Of a DNA stretch of 64,000 nt, positions 51,665 through 61,254 are shown piece by piece. The notes under the pieces are model-generated. The model was not told the origin of the DNA. It searched no databases and was given only the letters and a program-made list of their open reading frames with translations. The position numbers and the translations under genes are program-made. Position 1 is the first letter of the stretch; each line of letters starts with the position of its first letter. Where the stretch lies: contig CALBMX010000067.1 in the NCBI GenBank assembly GCA_937896235.1, positions 1 to 64,000 of the forward strand, in the 5' to 3' direction. The DNA comes from an uncultured bacterium (lineage in GTDB: Bacteria > Planctomycetota > UBA1135 > GCA-002686595).

Positions 51665-53938
51665 CTAGTCCAAACGCTCGAAGTCGACTTCCAGAACAGC
51701 AAATCCGCTAAGCTCAAAGTGCTCGACCATAAACTGCCAAGTCGAAGGTTTGGCAACTGTGAAGGTCTTCGTGATGGTCGTAGGGGAGTGGTGCGTCCAG
51801 TCTTCGATCCATGTTTGCGGCCATGGACTTGGCGGTGCCTCCAAACTCGTGTCGAGGTGTTCATCCAGATTCCATACGCGCACGCGAATCCCGTCGTCCG
51901 ACGTGGTGGTCATCCGCCATGTCCCGGCTGGAATCTGAATGGCGGCCTCGGCGAAGGTGCCAAAGTAGTCGGGGGTCTCCTGTCCGGCATTGCCATACGT
52001 CGCGGGGCCACCGTCACCATAGGCAAGGCTCAACTTGCCCAAGTGTAAAGTCGTTGGAGCGCGCTCACTGCCGGCACGCCACTGCTCGAGATCTTCGCGC
52101 GGGTCACACGGATTTTGAAACTGGCGCAAACTCCAGAAAAAATCGCTCAGGACTCCCTTGATCAAAAGTGGGGTTCCGCCCTTCGCGTCGGTTAGGGAGA
52201 AGTTGTAGGACAAAAGGCCCTTCACACTCGAGTCCGGGTTGCGGGATTCGACACGGAAGCGATGCACTCCAACCGGTAGGGGTGTTCCGTCTTCCGCTGT
52301 ACCAAACCAGCGAACGCGGTAGTCAACACGGCCGGGAAGGGCAACTTCGGGTCTCTCTTCCGAACCGAGGACGCGCCAAATGTCACCGCGCGAATCGACT
52401 GCTTCCAACATGGCAATCGCCGTGTTTCCATCCCACGGACCCCACTCGGTCATGCGGATCGTCTGGAGGCCCGAAGAGGGCTCTCGCACATCGGAGTCAC
52501 TCAGGTTCGCGGCCCCCTCTAGGCGTAACTCTTCTCCCACTTCCAAGTAGTTGTTGAGGCTCGCAGCAAGCTGCACTTCACCCCGCAGGTGTACCGCGAC
52601 TTCATCTCCATAAAACGTGTTGTCCTCCAGGGTGTTCCCGGTCGCACTGAGACCGTTGGCAAGTCCCCAAGGCGACTCAGCGAAGCCGCTCTCTAGACTC
52701 CAAAGATGAACACCGCACGCATTCTCCCCGAAGCGATTCCCCGCGATGCGGATGTTGCGCGCATGGTCGATATTGATACCCCCGCGCTCGACGCCGTAGC
52801 CTAGGGAGCCGTTCTTTACAAAGAGGTTGTCCTCGATCGTAGTTGCCTGCGAATAGCCCCCCCAGATGCCGCAGATCGCATTTCCGCGAAATACGTTTCT
52901 CCGAATTATGTTGCCGAAACTAAACGTCAACTCGAGACCGTGAGCTGCCGCGTACGAGAAGTCGTTCCCCTCGAACACGTTGTTGTTGTTTCCCCGTTTT
53001 TCGTACCAATCGAAGTCGTGGGAGACGCCCGTACGCTCCCCGAGCGCCTCTTTACCGGCAAAGCCAAAAAATCCATCTCCACAATGGGTTGCCGAGTTAC
53101 CGATGAAGCGGTTTCTCGAGCACTGCTCGAATGCGAGAATCCCTGCTGAGTCCTGGCCGCGGTTGTAGACGCCATGACTGTATCCGCGGACGCAATAGTC
53201 GAAGTTGTTGGCGAGGACGAGGTTGTCCGAGGAGCGCCACATCGCGAGTCCCCAACCCGACAAGTAGGAGGCATCACAATCGAGCACCTCCGAGTCGTTA
53301 ACCTCGCTAAGAATAATCCCGTTTTGGGAGTGGCGGACCGTCACATCCTCGACTCCGACATGGGACGAGTTTTCGATCGCTACGCCGGCACCGTAGTTCT
53401 GAATCCACTCGCCTTTATCGTTGTCGTGGGGCCACAGCCAGTCCGTATTGTCCTCGGCTTCTATCGTGGAGCTAAGGCGCATCGCGGAGAGCTGCTCAAA
53501 GTTGGAGCCCGTCAGTTTCATCCACTCCGCGTCCGTCGCGTGGAGTCCGACGTGGAACCCCCGGATATCTAAACCTTGGAACAGGACGTATTTATGACCA
53601 TCGAGCCGAATGCCCGTGCCGTGAAGTTGGTCGAGTGGAGTCTCTGGGGAGGCTCCTCGCAAGACGGAACCCTGTGCGAAAACAACCGCGATTTTGTCGG
53701 AGGCGATGTGAAGGACACCGTCGCCATTTTTGTCCTCGATCACTAGCCCCTCGGGGATGACAACCAGCGTCGAGCGGTCGATAACGGTGTCATCGTGTTC
53801 GAGGATGAGTACCGGTAAATCCGTCAAATCCAGCGCGGCAAGGGCCGTGCTGGGAGGAGTCGGATTCTCTCGCATTTTAGCGGGGGCGAGAGTGCAGGAG
53901 ACGAGTAGGAGCGAGCAGAGAGAGAGTGGTTTCAACAT
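51665..53938 (-). CDS. Right-handed beta-helix lipoprotein with C-terminal PA14-like domain
   Basis: 757 residues from ATG 53938, chosen because it opens a lipoprotein signal (MLKPLSLCSLLLVSC). The start at 53986 would spoil it. The middle (about 80-460) is a parallel beta-helix with repeated Asn/Gly turns (NNVFEGNDFSYA, NIIRRNVFRGNAICG, NTLEDNTFYGD), like pectate-lyase-type and NosD/DUF1565-type proteins. The last 150 residues resemble a PA14 domain (TYGNAGQETPDYFGTF, WRMTTTSDDGIRVRVW). Probably binds or processes polysaccharide at the cell surface; no catalytic residues were assigned. Confidence 0.75.
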   Translation of the reverse strand: MLKPLSLCSLLLVSCTLAPAKMRENPTPPSTALAALDLTDLPVLILEHDDTVIDRSTLVVIPEGLVIEDKNGDGVLHIASDKIAVVFAQGSVLRGASPETPLDQLHGTGIRLDGHKYVLFQGLDIRGFHVGLHATDAEWMKLTGSNFEQLSAMRLSSTIEAEDNTDWLWPHDNDKGEWIQNYGAGVAIENSSHVGVEDVTVRHSQNGIILSEVNDSEVLDCDASYLSGWGLAMWRSSDNLVLANNFDYCVRGYSHGVYNRGQDSAGILAFEQCSRNRFIGNSATHCGDGFFGFAGKEALGERTGVSHDFDWYEKRGNNNNVFEGNDFSYAAAHGLELTFSFGNIIRRNVFRGNAICGIWGGYSQATTIEDNLFVKNGSLGYGVERGGINIDHARNIRIAGNRFGENACGVHLWSLESGFAESPWGLANGLSATGNTLEDNTFYGDEVAVHLRGEVQLAASLNNYLEVGEELRLEGAANLSDSDVREPSSGLQTIRMTEWGPWDGNTAIAMLEAVDSRGDIWRVLGSEERPEVALPGRVDYRVRWFGTAEDGTPLPVGVHRFRVESRNPDSSVKGLLSYNFSLTDAKGGTPLLIKGVLSDFFWSLRQFQNPCDPREDLEQWRAGSERAPTTLHLGKLSLAYGDGGPATYGNAGQETPDYFGTFAEAAIQIPAGTWRMTTTSDDGIRVRVWNLDEHLDTSLEAPPSPWPQTWIEDWTHHSPTTITKTFTVAKPSTWQFMVEHFELSGFAVLEVDFERLD

Positions 53939-53990
53939 GGAATTGACGATTTGAGGAGAGCACTCATTCTCGCCCAATTCGGCCACGTCT

Positions 53991-56138
53991 TCAATGCTCG
54001 TCCAAGATCCAAAGGGTACCGGGGCCTAGGATGACCACTCGCTCACCGACGGCATACGCGGCACCGCCAGCAAAGGGGTCACTGTCGCGAGTTGGTAGCG
54101 GAGTGAAATCGAGTAGTTGTAGGTCCCTGGTGCGATCGAAGAGGAAGAGGCCGCGGTTACTCGAGGCGAGAACAAGGCTCTTTGAGGACAGAGCCTGGCC
54201 GACAAAGGCCTCGCTTTGGCGTAGGTAGATCGAGTCGATTCGCTGCCCCGTTCCCATCCGAGTTTCCGCTAGGGTTTGATTCGCGCCCGCCCTCGAATAC
54301 GTGAGAATTCGGTCGCCATCTCCCGCCAAAAGGTCGGTGGCCTCTCCAATCGGGGTGGGGGGACTTGTGGTGGGGCCGAGCTCTTGGAAGGTGTCCGGGG
54401 GTAACGCTCCAGCGCGGAGCGTGTAAAGGTAGTCAGAGTCCGCCGGCGCCCATAATAGACCGTGGAGACCTCCACTGGCCATCGAGGGTGGTAGGACAAT
54501 CGGGGCAGCCCCCCCCCAACCAGGTTCGGAGCTCTTGCGGCGCTTGTTTTTGTAGGACCACAAGAGCCGCCCATCGGTGGCGTCGAGCAAAGCGCCTATG
54601 CCCAAATGTGTCCCCACAAAGAGCATTCCATCCAGCGCGACCAATGCTTGCGCCGCGCCGATCGGAAGCGAGCCTTGGGTGAATCTACCGGCGCCCCCTT
54701 CGAGGTCGCTTCCTTTGGCGAGGAGGCGCTTCCAGAGAGGTGTGCCCGAAGCCAGATCGAGAGCTAGCAACCACGAGCGCACCTCGCCGTCCAGGGTGCG
54801 AACCGACACAAAGAGACGATCGCCAACGGTCGCGGTTCCCGGCTGGATCTCACACTCGCCGAGTTCTTGCAGAATGGGGTTTACAATCAGGTTCCCGTGG
54901 GACCAGAGTCGATTTCCAGAGAGTATCCAGCGCGTTTGAACCGGCGCTTCGGAGGCGTCGGCCAGGTCTAAGTCTTCGCCGCCCGCCTCGCCGGATTTCT
55001 CGCCTTTTGGTAGGTCTACGCAAAGGATTGCATTCGGTCCGCGAAGGGGGTCGTGGCGGCCAGTGACCAGAACTAGGCCGTCTCCGCCAGGCAGCAAGCT
55101 CGGGACCGTAAGGGGGAGGTGCGGCCAACCCGGTGCTCCACCTTTGCGAGCTGCGCGCGGACGCCCGACGCGTCCCAAAACTTTCTCCACGAGCTCCGCG
55201 GGATCAAACACAGCCTGCCGCCTCGAAGCGGCGAGATCGATCAGATGCACACCGCTTCCGGTTTGAATCGCAATGCGACTTTCGTCGAGCACAGCCAGGC
55301 CCGGCCGAACGCCAAGTCCCGGACCCCGCTCGCTTGACCGAGGACGCGAAGTCCCTGAAAGACCGCTGAGAAACGGGTCCTCTTCCGGCATCAGGTACTC
55401 GAATGGAATGGCAAGCGGCGTCGGGATCGAGGTCGCGTCCACCCAACTCGTGGGCAACTCGAGGGCTGAAGCCCCGAAGGAAGCCGTCGCTTTCCGTTGA
55501 GCCCTATCGGCAACCAGTTGCCGTGCCTTCATCGCGGTAAGGGCAGCATCGTGGTCCGTCCAGGTGTCCAGGAAGGCGAGGTGGCGAGCGGCGCGAAGAC
55601 ACCACATTTGGGCATCCTCCGGTCGGCCGACTTCGAGGGCCTCATCGGCCAACCGCAATGCTGCGCGCACCGCGCTAGGCGTCCCCGGGAAATTCCGCTC
55701 GCAAGCGCGCAGGTCTCCACGGCCAAATGCAGCTGCGCTCAAATCGGCAAACCGCCGATCCCAAGCCACCTGCTCATCCTCACTTAGCAAGTGCAGAGCC
55801 ATCCATACGCGCTCTTCGATGCCAACAAGGAGCCGGCCCGACATGGGGGAGGCGGCATCTTCAGCAATGCGAACCCCCTCGCCGGTGGTCGAACGGGCAA
55901 TCGCCTCTCGAATCAATTCAAAGCTGCGCCCTAGAAGCCCAGTGTCGGAAGTGGCGCGAGCGCGCTCTAAGAGATCCGCGCCATTTTGGAACGACAGCTC
56001 GGCGTCCGCTTGAAAGGGTTGGAACGAGTCATTGCCCAAATCGCCCTCGCCTTGGGCGAATGCGGTCCCCATGGTTAGCGAAGCTGTTGCGAGACAGAGG
56101 ACGGCAGCGGCCCTAGCCGAGGAAGCGAGCTTCGCCAT
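53991..56138 (-). CDS. Secreted PQQ-like beta-propeller protein
   Basis: 715 residues with a signal peptide (MAKLASSARAAAVLCLATASLTMGTAFA). A helical N-terminal domain (about 45-200) resembles that of the giant PQQ-like protein at 39971-44722. One propeller follows, with blades such as LASGTPLWKRLLAKG and ATDGRLLWSYKNKR. It follows the FtsB-like gene by two bases and precedes the beta-helix gene by 52, so the three are probably one transcript. No enzymatic function inferred. Confidence 0.78.
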   Translation of the reverse strand: MAKLASSARAAAVLCLATASLTMGTAFAQGEGDLGNDSFQPFQADAELSFQNGADLLERARATSDTGLLGRSFELIREAIARSTTGEGVRIAEDAASPMSGRLLVGIEERVWMALHLLSEDEQVAWDRRFADLSAAAFGRGDLRACERNFPGTPSAVRAALRLADEALEVGRPEDAQMWCLRAARHLAFLDTWTDHDAALTAMKARQLVADRAQRKATASFGASALELPTSWVDATSIPTPLAIPFEYLMPEEDPFLSGLSGTSRPRSSERGPGLGVRPGLAVLDESRIAIQTGSGVHLIDLAASRRQAVFDPAELVEKVLGRVGRPRAARKGGAPGWPHLPLTVPSLLPGGDGLVLVTGRHDPLRGPNAILCVDLPKGEKSGEAGGEDLDLADASEAPVQTRWILSGNRLWSHGNLIVNPILQELGECEIQPGTATVGDRLFVSVRTLDGEVRSWLLALDLASGTPLWKRLLAKGSDLEGGAGRFTQGSLPIGAAQALVALDGMLFVGTHLGIGALLDATDGRLLWSYKNKRRKSSEPGWGGAAPIVLPPSMASGGLHGLLWAPADSDYLYTLRAGALPPDTFQELGPTTSPPTPIGEATDLLAGDGDRILTYSRAGANQTLAETRMGTGQRIDSIYLRQSEAFVGQALSSKSLVLASSNRGLFLFDRTRDLQLLDFTPLPTRDSDPFAGGAAYAVGERVVILGPGTLWILDEH

Positions 56139-56140
56139 CC

Positions 56141-56533
56141 TTACTGTGTGAATCCGTCAGAGCTGGAATAGCCGTCAATATGACTCAGAAGCCGATTCAC
56201 GGTACTCGCTTTGGGAGCTTCGCTCGTGCGGACAAATCGGATCCGTCGCAGGCGTTCGCGGTAGATCGGGTCGCTTTGGGCCTTGATTTGGTGTTCGAGG
56301 CTGGCCTCTTCCATAACCAGCTCTTCGCTAACCAAGCTCATTTCCGCCGTTTTTTCGTCTAAGCGGCGCTGCTCTTCAAGTGCGGGCTTCAAACCTTTGA
56401 ACGCGATTAGGGCGAAGAAGCCGGTTGCGAGCACAACGGGAGCCCAAAATGCTAGCCCGGAGATTGACTTGGCCAAGAGTAGCCCCGGAAGGGCTAAGAG
56501 TTTTGCTCTATGAAGATTGGCGGGGGACGACAT
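56141..56533 (-). CDS. FtsB/DivIC-like septum-formation initiator protein
   Basis: 130 residues from ATG 56533. One transmembrane helix (around AFWAPVVLATGFFALIAF, about 24-43) is followed by a coiled coil (about 48-95, ALEEQRRLDEKTAEMSL...) and the family-type ending DPIYRERLRRIRFVR. FtsB/DivIC bridges division proteins at the septum, and its gene commonly follows eno, as here. The longer start at 56845 runs inside eno and through the terminator and is rejected. Confidence 0.72.
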   Translation of the reverse strand: MSSPANLHRAKLLALPGLLLAKSISGLAFWAPVVLATGFFALIAFKGLKPALEEQRRLDEKTAEMSLVSEELVMEEASLEHQIKAQSDPIYRERLRRIRFVRTSEAPKASTVNRLLSHIDGYSSSDGFTQ

Positions 56534-56606
56534 CGATAGAATCAAGATAGCCACCAAGAGGGTGGGCTTCCAAGCTTCGCCTCGGGCAAAAATCAAAATC
56601 CTTCCC

Positions 56607-56651
56607 AAAAAAACAGCGCCCGCACTCCGGAGGTCCGAAGCGGGGGCGCTG
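56607..56651 (-). terminator. Rho-independent terminator of eno
   Basis: Read on the minus strand, CAGCGCCC (56651-56644) pairs with GGGCGCTG (56621-56614), with further GC pairing inside, followed by seven T at 56613-56607. It begins 25 bases after the eno stop and precedes the FtsB-like gene, so that gene needs read-through or its own promoter. Confidence 0.88.
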
Positions 56652-56675
56652 GTTGAACTTTGGAAGTCCTTTTTG

Positions 56676-58010
<1,335 letters not shown>

Positions 58011-58011
58011 C

Positions 58012-58017
58012 TATACT
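58012..58017 (+). promoter_or_regulatory. Possible -10 element giving a leaderless pssA transcript
   Basis: TATACT ends six bases before the pssA ATG at 58024. Standard spacing would start transcription at or next to the A of the ATG. There is no Shine-Dalgarno in front of pssA, which fits, but the -35 position is poor. Confidence 0.35.
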
Positions 58018-58023
58018 TCCGCC

Positions 58024-58887
58024 ATGGCGCTCAAAAATATCGCGATCCTGCCCAACTTGATCACACTGGCTAACGCTTTCTGCGGCCTCCTCGCCCTCTC
58101 CAAGGCGATCGATGCCTTGGCCTATGCAGGGGATGATGACGGATCCATTTTCTACGAGAAGATGGAGACGGCGTGCTTCCTTGTGTTCCTAGGCATGGTG
58201 TTCGACGCGGCCGACGGTTGGGTTGCTCGCATCACGCGAACGTCCAGCGAGTTTGGTGCGATGCTGGACTCCTTTTCCGACCTGCTCACTTTTGGCGTCG
58301 TTCCCGCCATGCTCGCCAAGGTCATGATCGAACACGAGAGTGCCGTTGTCGGCTACGAGGGCAACCCGCGCATGCACTTTCTGGCTGCGGCGACCTTTGC
58401 GATTTTCGCATTGTTGAGGCTCTGCCGGTTCACCTTAGAGACCGAGCCAGAGCTCGACGACCACAAGAGTTTTAGTGGCTTGCCTTCGCCCGCTGGTGCG
58501 GGCGCAGTGACCTCGTGGATTTGGATGTACCTGATTCTGCAGGCGCCTCAACTTGAGACCGCCGAAAACACCAAGACGCCGGTGGGTGTGGTGATGGGGT
58601 GGATCCAAGGGTTTGAATGGTCACCCTTTCTCACCTGGGCGCCTCTGCTGCTCACGTTGTGGTTGCCGATTCTTGGTTTGTTGATGATTTCAAGAATCCG
58701 CTACTCCCATGGGGCAAACATTTTTACGCAGCGCTCGAGCCCATTCTCCGCGCTAATCGTAGTGGTCGGGATCTTCTTTCTGCTGTTCCTCGCACCCGTG
58801 CCGGTTCTCTTTCTCGTCTTCAACGGCTTCGTGATTTTTGGAGCCGTACGCGGTATAGCCGAGCGCCGAGCGAAGCGGGTCGCGTAA
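58024..58887 (+). CDS. pssA: CDP-diacylglycerol-serine O-phosphatidyltransferase
   Basis: 287 residues from ATG 58024. The start at 57808 lies inside eno on the other strand and is rejected. The CDP-alcohol phosphotransferase signature D-x2-D-G-x2-A-R-x8-G-x3-D-x3-D is complete (DAADGWVARI... to DSFSD). About six to eight transmembrane helices are present. The N-terminal segment LPNLITLANAFCGLLA and the family-typical FSGLPSPAGAG support PssA rather than PgsA. It makes phosphatidylserine in the inner membrane. folK follows after nine bases. Confidence 0.9.
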   Translation: MALKNIAILPNLITLANAFCGLLALSKAIDALAYAGDDDGSIFYEKMETACFLVFLGMVFDAADGWVARITRTSSEFGAMLDSFSDLLTFGVVPAMLAKVMIEHESAVVGYEGNPRMHFLAAATFAIFALLRLCRFTLETEPELDDHKSFSGLPSPAGAGAVTSWIWMYLILQAPQLETAENTKTPVGVVMGWIQGFEWSPFLTWAPLLLTLWLPILGLLMISRIRYSHGANIFTQRSSPFSALIVVVGIFFLLFLAPVPVLFLVFNGFVIFGAVRGIAERRAKRVA

Positions 58888-58896
58888 GAAGATTCC

Positions 58897-59415
58897 GTGA
58901 AGACGAACGGGCAAGCGCGAACGCTCACGCATCTCTCAAGTGGGCAGGCCTTAGTCGCATTTGGGGCGAATCTAGGTGAGCGTAAAGTCGCGATCCAAAC
59001 GGCCATCAGCACGCTGGAAGCCCATCCACTCTGCCGGGTCCTCGAGGTCTCACCAATCTTCAAAACGGCGCCTGTGGACGCGCCTGTGGGGTCAGGAGAA
59101 TTCCTAAATGGAGTTCTCTTGCTACATACAGAGCTCAATTCGGCCGAGTTACTCGAGCTACTCCATAAGATTGAGAGCGACTGTGGTCGGACGCGAAGCG
59201 AGGGGAATGCACCTCGTACGCTGGACCTCGATCTACTGGTTTATGGCCGGGAATACAGTGAGGCCAAGAACCTCTCTCTTCCACACCCGCGTATGCACGA
59301 GCGGCTCTTTGTCCTGGACCCACTTGCGCAGCTGTGTCCGGAATTGCAGCTGGCGCGCGCAGACCACATTTCGGTCCGCGCGCGCCAGCTCGAGCTGCGC
59401 TTGGCTCTCAGTTGA
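58897..59415 (+). CDS. folK: 2-amino-4-hydroxy-6-hydroxymethyldihydropteridine pyrophosphokinase
   Basis: A 172-residue folate-pathway enzyme (HPPK). Diagnostic segments are FGANLGER, VSPIFKTAPV, GEFLNGVLLL, APRTLDLDLLVYG (the Mg-binding Asp pair) and LPHPRMHERLFVLDPL. The start is GTG at 58897, just after pssA. The 3' end overlaps the convergent DUF2807 gene by 8 bp. Confidence 0.94.
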   Translation: MKTNGQARTLTHLSSGQALVAFGANLGERKVAIQTAISTLEAHPLCRVLEVSPIFKTAPVDAPVGSGEFLNGVLLLHTELNSAELLELLHKIESDCGRTRSEGNAPRTLDLDLLVYGREYSEAKNLSLPHPRMHERLFVLDPLAQLCPELQLARADHISVRARQLELRLALS

Positions 59416-60118
59416 TTTTGTAAATGTCGCCGCTGCCGGACGTGCTTTTCGTGACTCTCGGAGAGCCCGTGTAGCCGATCTCACCGCTACCCGAGAGCGT
59501 CGCGGATATGGTCTCCTTCGCATGGACGCGGACGTCTCCACTTCCCGCGAGGACAACGCGGACCACGTCGGCATGCAGGTTGACAAGCTCGATGTCGCCA
59601 GACCCCGAGAGTGTGACCGAGAGACTTTGGGTGTTCCCCGTTGCGGCGATATCGCCGGAACCTGACAGGCTGACTCCAAAGCTCGCATCGGCAATGCCGA
59701 CGATATGGATATCGCCTGAACCCTCAAGTGCAACGTGGTTCAAGTTTGGAGTTTGGATCGTGACAACCAACGGCTTGCGGAAGCTGTAGCTACCCGACTT
59801 CATCCCGATGGCAAGGTTGCCTTGACTCACCTCCGTAAGGACGTGGGCGAGGAGGTTGCTGTCGCCGGAAACGAGGACTCGATTCTCGGGTCCGACCTCA
59901 ATTCGCACGTCGAGTGCACCCCGCAGTGTGACGGAGTTGAAGCTGTCCATATGGCGCTTCTCTTCAGCTAATTTACCTGAGCCTTCAATCGTGTTTTCCG
60001 AGGAGAAGTGGGAACCGAAGCCCCTCCATTCTGCGCCGGATTCATTGACTGCGATGACACAAGAGCTGATGAAAACAGTGGCGGCCATGGCGGCGAGCAG
60101 GGGATAGGATCTCTTCAA
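59408..60118 (-). CDS. DUF2807 (head GIN domain) lipoprotein
   Basis: 236 residues starting with TTG at 60118. A lipoprotein signal (lipobox ISSC) is followed by a beta-helical domain with a repeated G-S-G-[DE]-[IV] motif about every 20 residues (EGSGDIHIVG, SGSGDIAATG, SGSGDIELVN, AGSGDVRVHA, SGSGEIGYTG, SGSGDIYKIN). This is the putative auto-transporter adhesin head GIN family, presumably exposed in the periplasm or on the surface. Function unknown. Confidence 0.85.
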   Translation of the reverse strand: MKRSYPLLAAMAATVFISSCVIAVNESGAEWRGFGSHFSSENTIEGSGKLAEEKRHMDSFNSVTLRGALDVRIEVGPENRVLVSGDSNLLAHVLTEVSQGNLAIGMKSGSYSFRKPLVVTIQTPNLNHVALEGSGDIHIVGIADASFGVSLSGSGDIAATGNTQSLSVTLSGSGDIELVNLHADVVRVVLAGSGDVRVHAKETISATLSGSGEIGYTGSPRVTKSTSGSGDIYKIN

Positions 60119-60334
60119 TGGACTTGGGTGGTGTGCTGAGGCCTAGTTGGAGCAGGCTATGTTTTAGAAGCAAGGTCGTAGGCCCGCGACCGAGTTGGTC
60201 TTAGCGCAAACGTCCTTGCGATCCCTTATTGGGATTGGGAACCCGGTTATTTCCAACCGTCCGTGAAGTTTCGAGCCATTTTGGAGTGCTATGGTGGTGG
60301 CTCGGCTCCCTTCTCATTCGATAAGGACCCTCCC

Positions 60335-61237
60335 ATGAACGACGAACCAAGCAAGGATGCCCTCCATAAAGAGCTGCAAGCCTATATTCGCGACCTTCCG
60401 GTCTTGCCTACTTTAGTGGGCCGCCTTGTGACCCTCGATATGAATGCAGAGGGATCTTTTGACGAAGTTGTCGAGATTGCCGAGGAAGAGCCCGTCTTCG
60501 CAATGCGCATCTTGGCATTGGCGAATTCGAGCATTTTTGCACCTACGCAGGAGGTCGTCAGCATTCGTCAGGCCGTATCTCGTGTCGGGGCGTGGCGTAT
60601 CGCAGAGCTCTGCTCGTCGATCGCTCTGCTCCGCGTGTTTTCACCTAAGAGTGAAGAGGAGCGCAGTCTTTGGCGGCACTCCATTCAAACGGCAGTGGCC
60701 GCGCGAAGAATCGCAGGGGCAGCAAAGGGCTGCTCTGCAGAACCGCAAGATGCCTATCTACTTGGTCTCCTTCACGACTTCGGCCGGTTTGTTTTAGCTG
60801 AGGTCGCGCCTAAAGAGCTGCAGCAGATCGACGAAGTCGGGCTGATTCATCCCGAGCTTCTTGTCACCCTAGAGGAGAGGATCCTCGGCTTGGATCACTC
60901 GGAAGTCGGTGCCCTCACGATCGAACATTGGGGGCTTCCCCTTTCGATTGCCGCCTATATCCGCGCGCACCATGTTTATGGCGATGTGGAGGCTTTGCGC
61001 AGTCGGGTCAAAGATCCTGTCTTGCTTCAAGTTGTTCAGCTCGCAGACTACCTAAGCGTGCAGATGTTGCTCGCCCCCGAAACCTCTCCCAACGGTGAGT
61101 CGCCTGGGGCCGAGGAGCAAAGCAAGTGGCTACTTGCAGTGACTTCAACACCCCCGATAGATGTCGCTACGCTCATCGCCCTCACTCCCGCGATCCGCGA
61201 GGAGTCCGACGCACTTATTGCTGGCCTCGGCATTTAG
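60335..61237 (+). CDS. HDOD-domain signalling protein
   Basis: 300 residues from ATG 60335 (AAGGA lies upstream). A GTG at 60263 would add 24 residues. The HDOD domain (about 15-215) includes LPVLPTLVGRL, FAMRILALANSSIFA, SIRQAVSRVGAWRI and LLGLLHDFGRFVLAE. HDOD proteins lack full HD phosphohydrolase metal sites and act in regulation of motility, chemotaxis and division. No output domain is attached. The sulfatase-like gene follows after 17 bases. Confidence 0.88.
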   Translation: MNDEPSKDALHKELQAYIRDLPVLPTLVGRLVTLDMNAEGSFDEVVEIAEEEPVFAMRILALANSSIFAPTQEVVSIRQAVSRVGAWRIAELCSSIALLRVFSPKSEEERSLWRHSIQTAVAARRIAGAAKGCSAEPQDAYLLGLLHDFGRFVLAEVAPKELQQIDEVGLIHPELLVTLEERILGLDHSEVGALTIEHWGLPLSIAAYIRAHHVYGDVEALRSRVKDPVLLQVVQLADYLSVQMLLAPETSPNGESPGAEEQSKWLLAVTSTPPIDVATLIALTPAIREESDALIAGLGI

Positions 61238-61254
61238 TCCCGACTCTGACCACC

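Noticed and set aside
39971-56138. PQQ-dependent dehydrogenases
   Set aside because: Only blade-type repeats are seen; no cofactor-site residues or cytochrome domains and no pqq genes.
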